Source of the DNA: Massilia atriviolacea
GTDB taxonomy: Bacteria > Pseudomonadota > Gammaproteobacteria > Burkholderiales > Burkholderiaceae_D
Length of the DNA stretch: 64,000 bases
Direction: 5' to 3'
Assembly (NCBI RefSeq): GCF_003953935.1
Contig: NZ_RXLQ01000010.1
Coordinates: 214,844 to 278,843, forward strand
Below are positions 51,175 to 59,679 of the stretch, one piece after another (position 1 is the first letter of the stretch; every line of letters starts with the position of its first letter). The notes beneath the pieces were generated by a model. The model saw only the letters and a program-made list of their open reading frames with translations, did not search any database and was not told where the DNA came from. A program made the translations under genes and the position numbers.

Positions 51175-51561
51175 GGCGAACGTCTTTCTGGTTGGGTGGG
51201 GATGCCGTCGGCTGCGGCTTCCGGAGTTGCATGATAGATCAGTTTTTGCCGCTTGAGGAGGTGCGGCGCCGGATCGGCTTCAAAGCGCGCCTTGCCGGCA
51301 TTGGCGCCGTTGGCGTATGCATCATATGCACGCGGCACGCGGCGCGCGCCGGCGCGGCGTGGATGACTGCATGGATGCACGCCAGCGCAGTCGCGGTTGT
51401 AGCGCGCGAACGGAGCCGGCTGACCATCGCATTGCCGCAGTCAATTGTCAGCACGCTGTCACGCGCACATGCGCAGGATATGAACTTCCGGTTCACATCC
51501 GCGGATATGCCATCGCCGTTGATGGCAGGTGGTGCCCGCATGCCGCCGGCACCACTTGCCA
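51175..51561. other. Gene-poor stretch with a possible degenerate AlpA-like start
   Basis: 387 bases without a supported gene. At 51231 on the plus strand the frame reads MIDQFLPLEEVRRRIGFKA, close to the start of AlpA-family phage regulators (DQFLPLxEVxRRxGxSR), then loses similarity. It may be a decayed remnant or chance. Composition is less GC-rich than the flanks. The 5' part holds the promoter of the exported hydrolase. Confidence 0.3.
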
Positions 51562-51960
51562 TCACTCCGTCTTGTCCCTGGCTTTTTCCTTGCTGCCCTG
51601 GCGCGATCCCTTGGCGGCGGCGCCGGCGGCGCCATCGGCATTGTTGGCGGCAGCGGCAGCGCGCGCCGCCGATTGCCGGCTCTCGCCACCCTTGCGGCCG
51701 ATGTCCGCCATGTGCTCGCGGTTGCGGCTTACCGCTTCGCCCCCTTTTTGCCCGGCCCGCCGCGCTTCTTCGGAATCGAATTCGTGCGCCGTTCCCTTCT
51801 GGTGGGCTGCCTGGCCGCCCTTGCTGGCAATTTCGCGCTGCTGGTTCTGGTCCATCGCCGCGAAACCGCGCTTGGCGGGAGCGCTGCCGCTCCCGCTCTT
51901 TTGCGCGTTGCCGCCGGACGTACTGTTCTTGTTGCCTCCGCTTTCCTTACTTGTTGCCAT
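51562..51960 (-). CDS. KGG-domain stress-induced protein
   Basis: A 132-residue, very hydrophilic and low-complexity protein of the stress-induced KGG family (GsiB/YciG-like). Three KGG motifs are visible (REIASKGGQAAHQK, RAGQKGGEAVSR, DIGRKGGESRQS). N-terminal Ser/Gly/Asn-rich part and Lys/Ala-rich tail suggest an intrinsically disordered protein, as in desiccation and general stress responses. AAGGAG is eight bases ahead of the ATG at 51960. Located beside a hemerythrin gene, another stress-type function. Confidence 0.85.
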   Translation of the reverse strand: MATSKESGGNKNSTSGGNAQKSGSGSAPAKRGFAAMDQNQQREIASKGGQAAHQKGTAHEFDSEEARRAGQKGGEAVSRNREHMADIGRKGGESRQSAARAAAAANNADGAAGAAAKGSRQGSKEKARDKTE

Positions 51961-52086
51961 GTCGTTCTCCTTGTTTGCCTGGATATAGGAACCCCGCTCT
52001 CGCGCGTTACCGGGTTTGTGGGTTAGAGAGGTGCCCAATTCAATAGTTCCCGCGCGATGCGGAGCGCGGCTTATTGAGATAGGCTC

Positions 52087-52641
52087 TTAGTCGGGTGGGC
52101 GCGGCATGCGGCGCGCGCCGTCGTGCCGGTCCATCGCGTCGATCGGGGGCGGCGGCGCCGTCAGGTCGTCGTCCAGCTGGTCCTTGCGCGCCGCCAGCCG
52201 CTCGCCCAGGTCGTCGAGGTCGATGCCCGACTCCAGCGCGGCGTCGAACATGTCGCGCTCTTCCCGCGCGATGTGGCGGCGCATTTCTTCGCCCAGCACC
52301 GTGACCGTGGCGGCGACATGGTCGTCGCCCGGATACATCACGTCGAGCCGGCCGATCAGGTCGCGCATGCCGACGTGGTCGACGTCGGCTTCGTCCATCA
52401 ACTCGCCGTCGTCGATGACCGAGCGCAGCATGGGATAGAAGATGTCTTCCTCGATCATCGAGTGCAAGGTCAGTTCGTAGCAGATCTCGTCGACCAGCTC
52501 GAACTTGCGTTCGTCCTCGTCGTCGTTCTCGCGCAGGCTGTCGAATGCGAGAAAAAGGCTTTTGACCTTGTCATGGTCGGCTTTCAGCAATGCGAGCGCG
52601 CCGATCGCCGCGCCGCTTTTTGGCTTACCGTGGTTGGACAT
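52087..52641 (-). CDS. Hemerythrin-domain (HHE) protein
   Basis: A 184-residue protein with a hemerythrin-like four-helix bundle that binds a di-iron centre. Ligands fit the HHE pattern: His23 (LKADHDKVK), His60 and Glu64 (TLHSMIEED), His89 (VDHVGM), His123 and Glu127 (RRHIAREE). A Pro/Asp-rich C-terminal tail is likely disordered. Such proteins handle oxygen, nitric oxide or iron during stress. Located 126 bases ahead of the KGG gene on the same strand and 34 bases after a small phasin-like gene, so the three may be co-expressed. Confidence 0.87.
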   Translation of the reverse strand: MSNHGKPKSGAAIGALALLKADHDKVKSLFLAFDSLRENDDEDERKFELVDEICYELTLHSMIEEDIFYPMLRSVIDDGELMDEADVDHVGMRDLIGRLDVMYPGDDHVAATVTVLGEEMRRHIAREERDMFDAALESGIDLDDLGERLAARKDQLDDDLTAPPPPIDAMDRHDGARRMPRPPD

Positions 52642-52675
52642 GGGTGAACTCCGTGGGTGGTCTGTTGGCCGGCGC

Positions 52676-52912
52676 TTACGCCGGCCGATGGGATGCCGGC
52701 GCGCCGGGTGCCGCCCCGGCCGCGCGGGCGCCGAAGGCCATCAGCGCGCGCAGGGCGTCGATGCCGTCGTCATTGAGTTGCCGCGCCAGCTGCAGATTGA
52801 GCGCGCTCAGCCTGCGCAGCGCATCGAGGCCCGTGCTCGCCACCCCGGTGAGAAAATCGACCTGCGTGTCGAACGGCGAGCGCATCGGTGGTCTGTTCGG
52901 ATAGCTTGGCAT
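52676..52912 (-). CDS. Short phasin-like protein
   Basis: A 78-residue protein with MRSPFDTQVDFLTGVASTGL and LRRLSALNLQLARQLND, which resemble the first helices of the phasin domain (FDAQ-LxxxxxxxxxALexxxxLNLQlar). Normal phasins are about 180 residues, so this is only a fragment-length version; the tail is Ala/Gly/Pro-rich. AAGGAA is in place ahead of the ATG, so it is probably translated. It may be a remnant or a genuine small granule-associated protein. Confidence 0.6.
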   Translation of the reverse strand: MPSYPNRPPMRSPFDTQVDFLTGVASTGLDALRRLSALNLQLARQLNDDGIDALRALMAFGARAAGAAPGAPASHRPA

Positions 52913-53121
52913 GACATTCCTTGTCGTAGAACATGGGGAAGGACGCCGCCGCGTTCAGGCGGCCGTGCGTCGTATTGGCATGGGATAGACGTGACAAGGC
53001 GCGCCAAAGTTCCATGAACTTTGCGCGAAGGCGCGTTAGGTCAAGCGGGAAGGGGGGCAAGGCCGCCGCGAACGGGCGGCCCGGTGGGTCAGATCAGATG
53101 AAGGGAGGCGGGATGGGCGGC

Positions 53122-54153
53122 TTAGGCGTCCGCCACCTTGAGCACCAGCTTGCCGAAGTTTTTGCCTTCGAACAGCATCAACAGCGCTTCCGGGAAATTG
53201 TCGAGGCCGTCGACCACGTCTTCGCGGCTTTTGAAGGTGCCTTCCTGCATCCACTTGGCCATGGCGGCCACGCCCTGGTGGTAGCGGTCGGCGTAGTCGA
53301 ACACGACGATGCCTTCCATGCGCGCGCGGTTCACCAGCAGCGACAGGTAGTTGGCCGGACCCTTGACCGGGGTGGTGTTGTTGTACTGCGAGATGGCGCC
53401 GCAGATGACGATGCGGGCGCGCAGGTTGATGCGCGTGAGCACGGTGTCGAGGATGTCGCCGCCCACGTTGTCGAAGTAGACGTCCACGCCGTTCGGGCAA
53501 TGTTCTTTGAGGCCATCCTTGACCGCGCTGTTCTTGTAGTCGATGCAGGCGTCGAAGCCCAGCTCATTGACCACGAAATCGCATTTTTCCTTGCCGCCGG
53601 CAATGCCGACCACGCGGCAGCCGAGCTGCTTGGCGACCTGGCCGACCGTCATGCCGACCGCGCCGGCCGCGCCCGATACCACCACCGTCTCGCCGGCCTT
53701 CGGCTGGCCCGATTCGATCAGGCCGAAGTAGCCGGTCATGCCGGGCATGCCCAGGGTGTTGAGCCAGGTCGTCAGCGGCGCCATGGCCGGGAAGATCTTG
53801 TAGAAGTTGGCGTGCTTGTCGTCGGCTGCGCCGGCCCAGTATTGCTGTACGCCGGTGGCGCCGGAGACGGTGTCGCCGACGGCAAACTTGTCCGATTGGG
53901 AGGCGACCACCACGCCCACGCCGGCGGCGCGCATGGTTTCGCCGATGGCGACCGGACGGATGTAGGACTTGCCTTCGTTCATCCAGCCGCGCATGGCCGG
54001 GTCGAGCGACAGGTAGAGGACCTTGACGACGATCTCGCCATCGCCGATCTCGCGCACTGCTTCGGTAATCTCTTCCCAGTCGCTGCGTTTCGGCATCCCG
54101 ACAGGGCGGGCGGCGAGGCGGAACTGCTGGTTCATCAGTGCGGTAGTCGTCAT
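53122..54153 (-). CDS. NADP-dependent oxidoreductase (CurA/leukotriene B4 dehydrogenase-like)
   Basis: A 343-residue zinc-free medium-chain reductase. N-terminal lobe with MNQQFRLAARPVGMPK and DPAMRGWMNEGKSY, cofactor lobe with VVVSGAAGAVGMTVGQVAKQ and VDVYFDNVGGDILDTVL, the usual NADP-binding and substrate sequences. It reduces alpha,beta-unsaturated ketones or aldehydes, as CurA does in E. coli. Cytosolic. Divergent from purU with a 139-base gap. Exact substrate unknown. Confidence 0.88.
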   Translation of the reverse strand: MTTTALMNQQFRLAARPVGMPKRSDWEEITEAVREIGDGEIVVKVLYLSLDPAMRGWMNEGKSYIRPVAIGETMRAAGVGVVVASQSDKFAVGDTVSGATGVQQYWAGAADDKHANFYKIFPAMAPLTTWLNTLGMPGMTGYFGLIESGQPKAGETVVVSGAAGAVGMTVGQVAKQLGCRVVGIAGGKEKCDFVVNELGFDACIDYKNSAVKDGLKEHCPNGVDVYFDNVGGDILDTVLTRINLRARIVICGAISQYNNTTPVKGPANYLSLLVNRARMEGIVVFDYADRYHQGVAAMAKWMQEGTFKSREDVVDGLDNFPEALLMLFEGKNFGKLVLKVADA

Positions 54154-54292
54154 GGCGAGTCCTTGATTGAAGTGGTGATCTACCTACTATACCGCAATTC
54201 TGCACGGGCGTGCTTTTTTGTGTTGGGGCGATTTTCCCTGACGCATGCGACAATACAAGGTTCGCAGTTCCCACGCCAATGACTATACGACC

Positions 54293-55162
54293 ATGACGCA
54301 TCCAGAATACATTTTGACCCTGTCCTGCCTCGATCAGCGCGGCATCGTGCACCGTGTGTCGGGCTTTCTCGCCGAACATGGCTGCAACATCATCGATTCG
54401 GCCCAGTTCGGCGATGCCGAATCGAAGCTGTTTTTCATGCGCGTCCATTTTGCGCTGGAAGAGGGCGCCGTCGGCGACGCGGTGCTGCGCGCCGATTTCG
54501 AGGCCCTGTGCACGCAGATGGGCATGCTCGGGCAGTTGCATGACGCCCACGCCAAACCGCGCGTGATGCTGATGGTGTCGAAAATCGGGCATTGCCTGAA
54601 CGATTTGCTGTTCCGCTACAAGAGCGGCCTGCTGCCGGTGGACATTCCGGCCATCGTCTCGAACCACATGGACTTTTACCAGCTGGCGGCCAGTTACAAC
54701 ATTCCCTTCCACCACTTGCCGCTGGCAATCGGTGCCGATGCGGCGGCCAAGCAGGCGCAGGAAGCGCGCGTGCTCGAACTGATGCACGCGCACAAGATCG
54801 ACCTGGTGGTGCTGGCGCGCTACATGCAGATCCTGTCGCCGGCCTTGTGCGAGGCGATGCGCGGCAAGGCGATCAATATCCACCATTCCTTCCTGCCCAG
54901 TTTCAAGGGCGCCAAGCCGTATGCGCAGGCGCACCACCGCGGCGTGAAGCTGATCGGCGCCACCGCGCACTTCGTCACCGGCGACCTCGACGAAGGCCCG
55001 ATCATCGAGCAGGACGTGGAACGGGTCGATCACGCGATGGATGCGGACACCCTCAGCGCCATCGGGCGCGACGTGGAATGCGTGGTGCTGGCGCGCGCCG
55101 TCAAGTGGTTCGTGGAGCACCGCATCCTGCAAAACGGCGACAAGACGGTCGTCTTCAAATAA
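54293..55162 (+). CDS. purU: Formyltetrahydrofolate deformylase
   Basis: A 289-residue enzyme that hydrolyses 10-formyltetrahydrofolate to formate and tetrahydrofolate, balancing one-carbon pools. The N-terminal ACT domain (YILTLSCLDQRGIVHRVSGF, about 5-85) and the C-terminal formyltransferase-type domain with IHHSFLPSFKGAKPYAQA and TAHFVTGDLDEGPIIEQD are intact, including the catalytic His and Asp. The start at 54293 gives the ACT domain its usual beginning; 16 extra in-frame codons upstream lack homology. yaeQ follows on the same strand. Confidence 0.94.
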   Translation: MTHPEYILTLSCLDQRGIVHRVSGFLAEHGCNIIDSAQFGDAESKLFFMRVHFALEEGAVGDAVLRADFEALCTQMGMLGQLHDAHAKPRVMLMVSKIGHCLNDLLFRYKSGLLPVDIPAIVSNHMDFYQLAASYNIPFHHLPLAIGADAAAKQAQEARVLELMHAHKIDLVVLARYMQILSPALCEAMRGKAINIHHSFLPSFKGAKPYAQAHHRGVKLIGATAHFVTGDLDEGPIIEQDVERVDHAMDADTLSAIGRDVECVVLARAVKWFVEHRILQNGDKTVVFK

Positions 55163-55203
55163 ATCAGAGAAGTTCAACAAAGAAGTTAAAGGCAGGCGTA
55201 TCG

Positions 55204-55746
55204 ATGGCACTTAAAGCGACAATTTACAAGGCAGAGCTGCAGATTGCGGACATGGACCGCAACTATTATCAGGAACATATCCTGACCCTGGCCCGGCATC
55301 CCTCGGAGACCGACGAACGGATGATGATCCGCCTGCTCGCGTTTGCGATCCACGCGAGCGAATCGCTGACCTTTACCAAGGGCCTGTTCGATACCGACGA
55401 ACCGGACCTGTGGCAAAAGGACCTGACCGGCGCGATCGAGCTGTGGATCGAAGTCGGGCAGCCGGACGACAAGCGCCTGATGAAGGCGTGCGGCCGCAGC
55501 GAGCGCGTGATCGTGTACAGCTACAGCGCCACCAGCCATATCTGGTACAAGCAGATCGCCAACAAGCTCGATCGCGCCAAGAACCTGACCGTGATTAACA
55601 TCCCGGCCGAGGCCAGCGCGCAGCTCGAAGCGCTGGCGCAGCGTAACATGCAGTTGCAGTGCACGATCCAGGACGGCCAGATCTACCTGACCGACAGCAC
55701 CAACACGGTGCTGATCGAGCGCGAGGATTTCAAGGCGGTGCGCTAA
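55204..55746 (+). CDS. yaeQ: YaeQ family protein
   Basis: A 180-residue protein matching YaeQ over its whole length, opening MALKATIYKAELQIADMDRN, with HPSETDERMMIRLLAFA and the YSYSATSHIWYKQIANKLDR block. The fold is related to PD-(D/E)XK nucleases and has been proposed to be involved in RfaH-related transcription, but function remains unclear. It starts 41 bases after purU and is probably in the same transcript. Confidence 0.88.
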   Translation: MALKATIYKAELQIADMDRNYYQEHILTLARHPSETDERMMIRLLAFAIHASESLTFTKGLFDTDEPDLWQKDLTGAIELWIEVGQPDDKRLMKACGRSERVIVYSYSATSHIWYKQIANKLDRAKNLTVINIPAEASAQLEALAQRNMQLQCTIQDGQIYLTDSTNTVLIEREDFKAVR

Positions 55747-55897
55747 GCACCGTCATTCCGGCCTGCTGCGCCCGGCTCGTTCGCGGCGCCTCGGGGTAGG
55801 CGTCGGCGGCGGGTGGTTCAAGCGTTTTTGCAGCTTTGGCTGTAACATCCAAACGCCGAATTCGGTACGGGACCTAGTCCTTTTGCCGTCCGAGGTA

Positions 55898-55929
55898 TTG
55901 CCCCAAACGCAGCATCGCTGCGATATAAT
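55898..55929 (+). promoter_or_regulatory. Candidate copper-responsive promoter
   Basis: TTGCCC (55898-55903) and a perfect TATAAT (55924-55929) are separated by 20 bases, longer than usual. The spacer contains the inverted repeat CGCAGC-ATC-GCTGCG. A long spacer with a dyad is the layout of MerR-type activated promoters such as those of CueR, although the site differs from the CueR consensus. TATAAT lies seven bases ahead of the first ATG, so the message would be nearly leaderless. Confidence 0.4.
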
Positions 55930-55936
55930 TCATCGC

Positions 55937-56338
55937 ATGAATATGAAGTCGACCACCTGGCGCCTGCAAATCTGGATCGCATGTTTCGCGATCCTGATGA
56001 ACGTGCTCGCTCCCTCGATTTCGCACGCGGTGGCGGCGGCCCGCACCGTCGTGCCCGGCGCCGACATCTGCTTCACCGATTCCGGCACCCGCGCCGCGCC
56101 AGCCGTCGACGCCATCAACTTCGTCGCCGACCAGTACAAGCATTCCGAAGCGGGCATGATGCAAGATTGCGGCTACTGCCTGCCGCACGCCGGAACCTAT
56201 TCGCTGATGCCGAACCAGGTCACCGGCCTGGCCATCCTCGGCGGCCACGCGCTGCGTCCCTTCCTGTTCTACCGCGCGCCGCAGCCGCTGCTCGCGCTCA
56301 GCGCCGCCCCGCCGCGCGGCCCTCCCGCGGTTCTCTGA
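55937..56338 (+). CDS. DUF2946 exported protein
   Basis: A 133-residue exported or membrane-anchored protein. The N-terminal hydrophobic segment (about 10-31, LQIWIACFAILMNVLAPSIS) is a signal-type sequence. DUF2946 proteins are small, with Cys/His metal-like motifs; here CGYCLPH near residue 76 and CFTDSG. They usually stand at the head of copper and TonB gene sets. ATG at 55937 or 55943 are equal choices. Followed by the PCuAC chaperone gene 94 bases on. The role is probably copper handling. Confidence 0.78.
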   Translation: MNMKSTTWRLQIWIACFAILMNVLAPSISHAVAAARTVVPGADICFTDSGTRAAPAVDAINFVADQYKHSEAGMMQDCGYCLPHAGTYSLMPNQVTGLAILGGHALRPFLFYRAPQPLLALSAAPPRGPPAVL

Positions 56339-56432
56339 TTCGTTCTTGCGGCGCCCTGCGCGCCGCCCCTTTGCGACAGTGCGCGCCTGCACGGCAGGCC
56401 CACGTCCCCAGAACCTGACAGAGAGAACCACC

Positions 56433-56894
56433 ATGAAAAAGAATATCGCTACGCTGATCGCCCTGTGCGCGCTCGCTTCCTCCGCCTTCGCCCAGGTCAA
56501 GGTCGACGCCCCCTGGGCGCGCGCCACCGTGCCGGTCCAGAAAACCAGCGGCGCCTTCATGCAGCTGCAGTCGGCCAGGGATGCGCGCCTGGTCGGCGCC
56601 AGCTCCCCGGTGGCCGGCACCGTCGAAATGCACAAGATGGAAATGAAGGGCGACCAGATGAAAATGGCGCAGGTCGACGCCATCGACCTCCCGGCCGGCA
56701 AGGCCGTCAAGCTGGCCTCGGGCGGCTACCACCTCATGCTGATCGACCTGAAACGCCAGCTCAAGGCGGGCGACACCGTGCCGCTCACACTGACCTTCGA
56801 ACACCCGAACAAGCAACGCGAATCGATGACCGTCGAGGTTCCCGTCAAGCCGCTCAATTTTGTCGGCCAAGCCGGTGCGCACGCTGCCCACTGA
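56433..56894 (+). CDS. Periplasmic copper chaperone PCu(A)C
   Basis: A 153-residue periplasmic protein. Signal peptide about 1-20 (LIALCALASSAFAQ). The copper(I) motif H-x10-M-x21-H-x-M is perfect: His67, Met78, His100 and Met102. Such proteins deliver copper to cytochrome oxidases or help copper uptake. A second Met-rich patch (EMHKMEMKGDQMKM) and a C-terminal His tail (AHAAH) may also bind copper. Followed 31 bases on by DUF1775. This is the clearest marker that the operon handles copper. Confidence 0.92.
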   Translation: MKKNIATLIALCALASSAFAQVKVDAPWARATVPVQKTSGAFMQLQSARDARLVGASSPVAGTVEMHKMEMKGDQMKMAQVDAIDLPAGKAVKLASGGYHLMLIDLKRQLKAGDTVPLTLTFEHPNKQRESMTVEVPVKPLNFVGQAGAHAAH

Positions 56895-56925
56895 ACCTGA
56901 CGCAATACCTTCTTCGGAAACCATC

Positions 56926-57387
56926 ATGCACATTCGCCTTCTCTTCGCCTGCGCGGCGCTTGCCGCGCCGCTTGCGCACGCCCACGTGACGCTCGAACAA
57001 ACCAGCGCCGCTGCCGGCGCGTACCAAAAACTGACCTTCCGCGTCGGCCACGGCTGCAAGGGCAGCCCGACCCACACGCTGACGGTGACCCTGCCGGACG
57101 GCTTCAACGGCGCCAAGCCCATGCCCAAGACCGGCTGGGCGCTCGCCACCACGTCCAACCAGGTCACCTGGAAAGGCGGCCCGCTGGCGGACGCCCACTA
57201 CGACGAATTCGTCATGCAGGTCAAGCTGCCCGCCAGCGTCGGCAAGCACTACTTCAAGGTCGCGCAGCTGTGCGAGCAGGGACGCCTCGACTGGGATGCG
57301 CTTCCCGACGCCAGCGGCGCCAGGCTTGCCTCGCCGGCGCCGTGGATCGAGATCGTTCCCGCCGCCGCCGGCGCGCCCCACCACTAA
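56926..57387 (+). CDS. YcnI-type copper-binding protein (DUF1775)
   Basis: A 153-residue periplasmic protein. The signal peptide ends in AHA (about 1-19), so His20 is likely the mature N-terminal residue, matching the copper-binding N-terminal His of the YcnI family. VTLEQTSAAAGAYQKLTFRV and FVMQVKLPASVGKHYFKVAQ are typical. It may bind Cu(II) and pass it on. Nine bases precede the TonB receptor start. A His-His tail (APHH) is also present. Confidence 0.9.
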   Translation: MHIRLLFACAALAAPLAHAHVTLEQTSAAAGAYQKLTFRVGHGCKGSPTHTLTVTLPDGFNGAKPMPKTGWALATTSNQVTWKGGPLADAHYDEFVMQVKLPASVGKHYFKVAQLCEQGRLDWDALPDASGARLASPAPWIEIVPAAAGAPHH

Positions 57388-57396
57388 GGAGCCGCC

Positions 57397-59676
57397 ATGA
57401 ACACGTTTATGAGCAGCGCGCCGGCGCTGGGGATCCTGCTCGCCTGTACCGCCAGCGTGGCGCAGGCCACCCACACGCCGGACCGGCTGCCGGTGGTGAC
57501 CGTCAACGGCGGGCGTCCCAGCTCGCTGCCGACCCAGATCCCGACCACCATCGAGAGCATCAGCGGCGCGCAGGTGGAGCAGCGCATCAACGCCACCGAC
57601 AGCGAAGACGCGCTCAAATACTTCCCCAGCCTGAATGTGCGCAAGCGCTACATCGGCGACTACGACCACGCGGTGCTGGCCAGCCGCGCGTCCGGCACCG
57701 GCAACAGCGCGCGTTCGCTGGTGTACGCCGACGGCATCCTGCTGTCCAACCTGCTCGGCAACGGCGCCACCTTTACCCCGCGCTGGGGCATGGTCTCGCC
57801 GGAGGAAATCGAGCGCGTCGACGTGCTGTACGGCCCGTTTTCGGCCGCCTATCCGGGCAATTCGGCCGGCGCCGTGGTCGACTTCCAGACCCGCATGCCG
57901 ACCCGTCTGGAAGCGCACGTGAAGCTGTCCGCCTTCAGCCAGCGTTATCGCCAGTACGCGACCGACGACCGCTACGGCGGAGGGCAGGGCAGCGCCTCGG
58001 TCGGCAAGCGCCAGGGCGCGTGGTCGTGGTGGGTCGATGTGTCGCGCCTGGACAGCCGCGGCCAGCCGATCGTGTTCGCCAACAAGCTGGTGTCGACGGG
58101 CGTGAACAGCGCGGCCGGCCTGCCGGTGAGCGGCGCGGTGGCGGACCGGAATTCGGCCAACAAGGATTGGCTGATCATCGGCACCACCGGCCAGTCGCAC
58201 ACGGTGCAGGACCACGCCAAGATCAAGCTGGCCTACGATGTGTCGCCGGTGCTGCGCGCCAGCTACACCTTGGGCTGGTGGGGCAACGACGCCCATCGCG
58301 CCGCCGAGACCTACCTGCGCGACGCCAGCGGCGCACCGGTCTACCGTGGCGATGCCAACGGCTTCATCAACATGGGCGGCAAGCGCTATGAACTCAAGCC
58401 GTCGGATCTGGCGCCCACCATCGGCAAGCTGGAACACCTGATGCACGGTTTCTCGCTCAAGCAGCACAGCAAGGGCGTGTGGGACTGGGAAGTCGCGGCC
58501 AGCAGATACGACTATGCCAAGGACCTGGTGCGCACGCCGACGGTGCCGGTCGCCGGCATCGGCCAGGCGGGGCGCGGCAACGTGACCGACATGGAAGGCA
58601 GCGGCTGGACCACGCTGGCGCTCAAGGGCATCTGGCGCCCGTCGCCGGCCCACATTGTGGACATGGGCGCGCAGAGCGAGAGCGCGGCCCTGCGCACGCG
58701 CGTGTTCTCGGCCAGCGACTGGATTAACGCGGGCGACGGCGCCACCGTCTCGACCTTCAACGGCAATACGCGCCTGCAAAGCCTGTACGCGCAAGACACC
58801 TGGCGCTTTGCGCCCGCGTGGAAGACCACCCTCGGCATGCGCATGGAGCGCTGGCGCGCGTACGGCGGCGAAGTATCGAACGCGGCCTCGGTCGCGCCGC
58901 TGCCGTTCGGCGAGCGCAGCGAGACCAGCTGGTCGCCCAAGGCGGCGCTGGCGTGGCAGGCCAGCGACGAGTGGGCGCTCAAGGCGTCAAGCGGGCGCGC
59001 GGTGCGCAATCCGACGGCGGCGGAACTGTTCCAGGGATCGATCGTCGACCAGCAGATCGTCAACCGCGACCCCAAGCTGCGCGCCGAGCGTTCGTGGACC
59101 GGCGAGCTGACCGCCGAACGGATGAGCGGCGATACCTCGCTGCGCGCCACCCTGTTCCACGAAACCACGCGCGACGCGCTGTACTCGCAGCCGCTGACCG
59201 GCCTTGTGAACACGGTCCAGAACGTGGACAAGATCCGCACCAACGGCCTGGAAATGGCATGGCAGGGCGACGATGTGCTGGTGCACGGCCTGACCATCAA
59301 CAGCAGCCTGACCTACGCCGATTCGGCCATCGTGCGCAATCGCGGCTTTGCGGCCAGCGTCGGCAAACGCCAGCCGCGCGTGCCGCAATGGCGCGCCAAC
59401 CTGCTGACGACCTACCACCTGGGGCAGGACTGGGTCGGCAGCGTGGGCGTGCGCTACAGCGGCAGGCAATACGGCACGCTGGATAACACCGATCCGAACG
59501 GCGCCACCTACATGGGCGTGTCCGACTACCTGGTGGCCGACCTGCGCCTGCGCTACAGGATCGACAAGCAGTGGAGCGCGGCGCTCGGGATCGACAATGT
59601 GAACAACGCGCGCTACTGGGCCTTCCATCCGTACACCCAGCGCACGGCGGTGGCGGAACTGCGCTTCGACCTGTAA
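57397..59676 (+). CDS. TonB-dependent outer membrane receptor, probably for copper
   Basis: A 759-residue receptor. Signal peptide about 1-24. The TonB-box-like PVVTVNG precedes a plug domain (about 45-160, SISGAQVEQRINATDSEDAL and SPEEIERVDVLYGPFSAAYP), followed by a 22-strand barrel ending in the aromatic-rich RTAVAELRFDL. Because it closes an operon of DUF2946, PCuAC and DUF1775 proteins it probably imports copper or a copper chelate, as OprC does in Pseudomonas. No siderophore genes are near. Substrate not proven by sequence. Confidence 0.88.
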   Translation: MNTFMSSAPALGILLACTASVAQATHTPDRLPVVTVNGGRPSSLPTQIPTTIESISGAQVEQRINATDSEDALKYFPSLNVRKRYIGDYDHAVLASRASGTGNSARSLVYADGILLSNLLGNGATFTPRWGMVSPEEIERVDVLYGPFSAAYPGNSAGAVVDFQTRMPTRLEAHVKLSAFSQRYRQYATDDRYGGGQGSASVGKRQGAWSWWVDVSRLDSRGQPIVFANKLVSTGVNSAAGLPVSGAVADRNSANKDWLIIGTTGQSHTVQDHAKIKLAYDVSPVLRASYTLGWWGNDAHRAAETYLRDASGAPVYRGDANGFINMGGKRYELKPSDLAPTIGKLEHLMHGFSLKQHSKGVWDWEVAASRYDYAKDLVRTPTVPVAGIGQAGRGNVTDMEGSGWTTLALKGIWRPSPAHIVDMGAQSESAALRTRVFSASDWINAGDGATVSTFNGNTRLQSLYAQDTWRFAPAWKTTLGMRMERWRAYGGEVSNAASVAPLPFGERSETSWSPKAALAWQASDEWALKASSGRAVRNPTAAELFQGSIVDQQIVNRDPKLRAERSWTGELTAERMSGDTSLRATLFHETTRDALYSQPLTGLVNTVQNVDKIRTNGLEMAWQGDDVLVHGLTINSSLTYADSAIVRNRGFAASVGKRQPRVPQWRANLLTTYHLGQDWVGSVGVRYSGRQYGTLDNTDPNGATYMGVSDYLVADLRLRYRIDKQWSAALGIDNVNNARYWAFHPYTQRTAVAELRFDL

Positions 59677-59679
59677 TGG

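Noticed and set aside
51239..51565. A 108-codon minus-strand open frame in the gene-poor stretch
   Set aside because: No recognised family, no convincing ribosome binding site, and composition like random GC-rich sequence.
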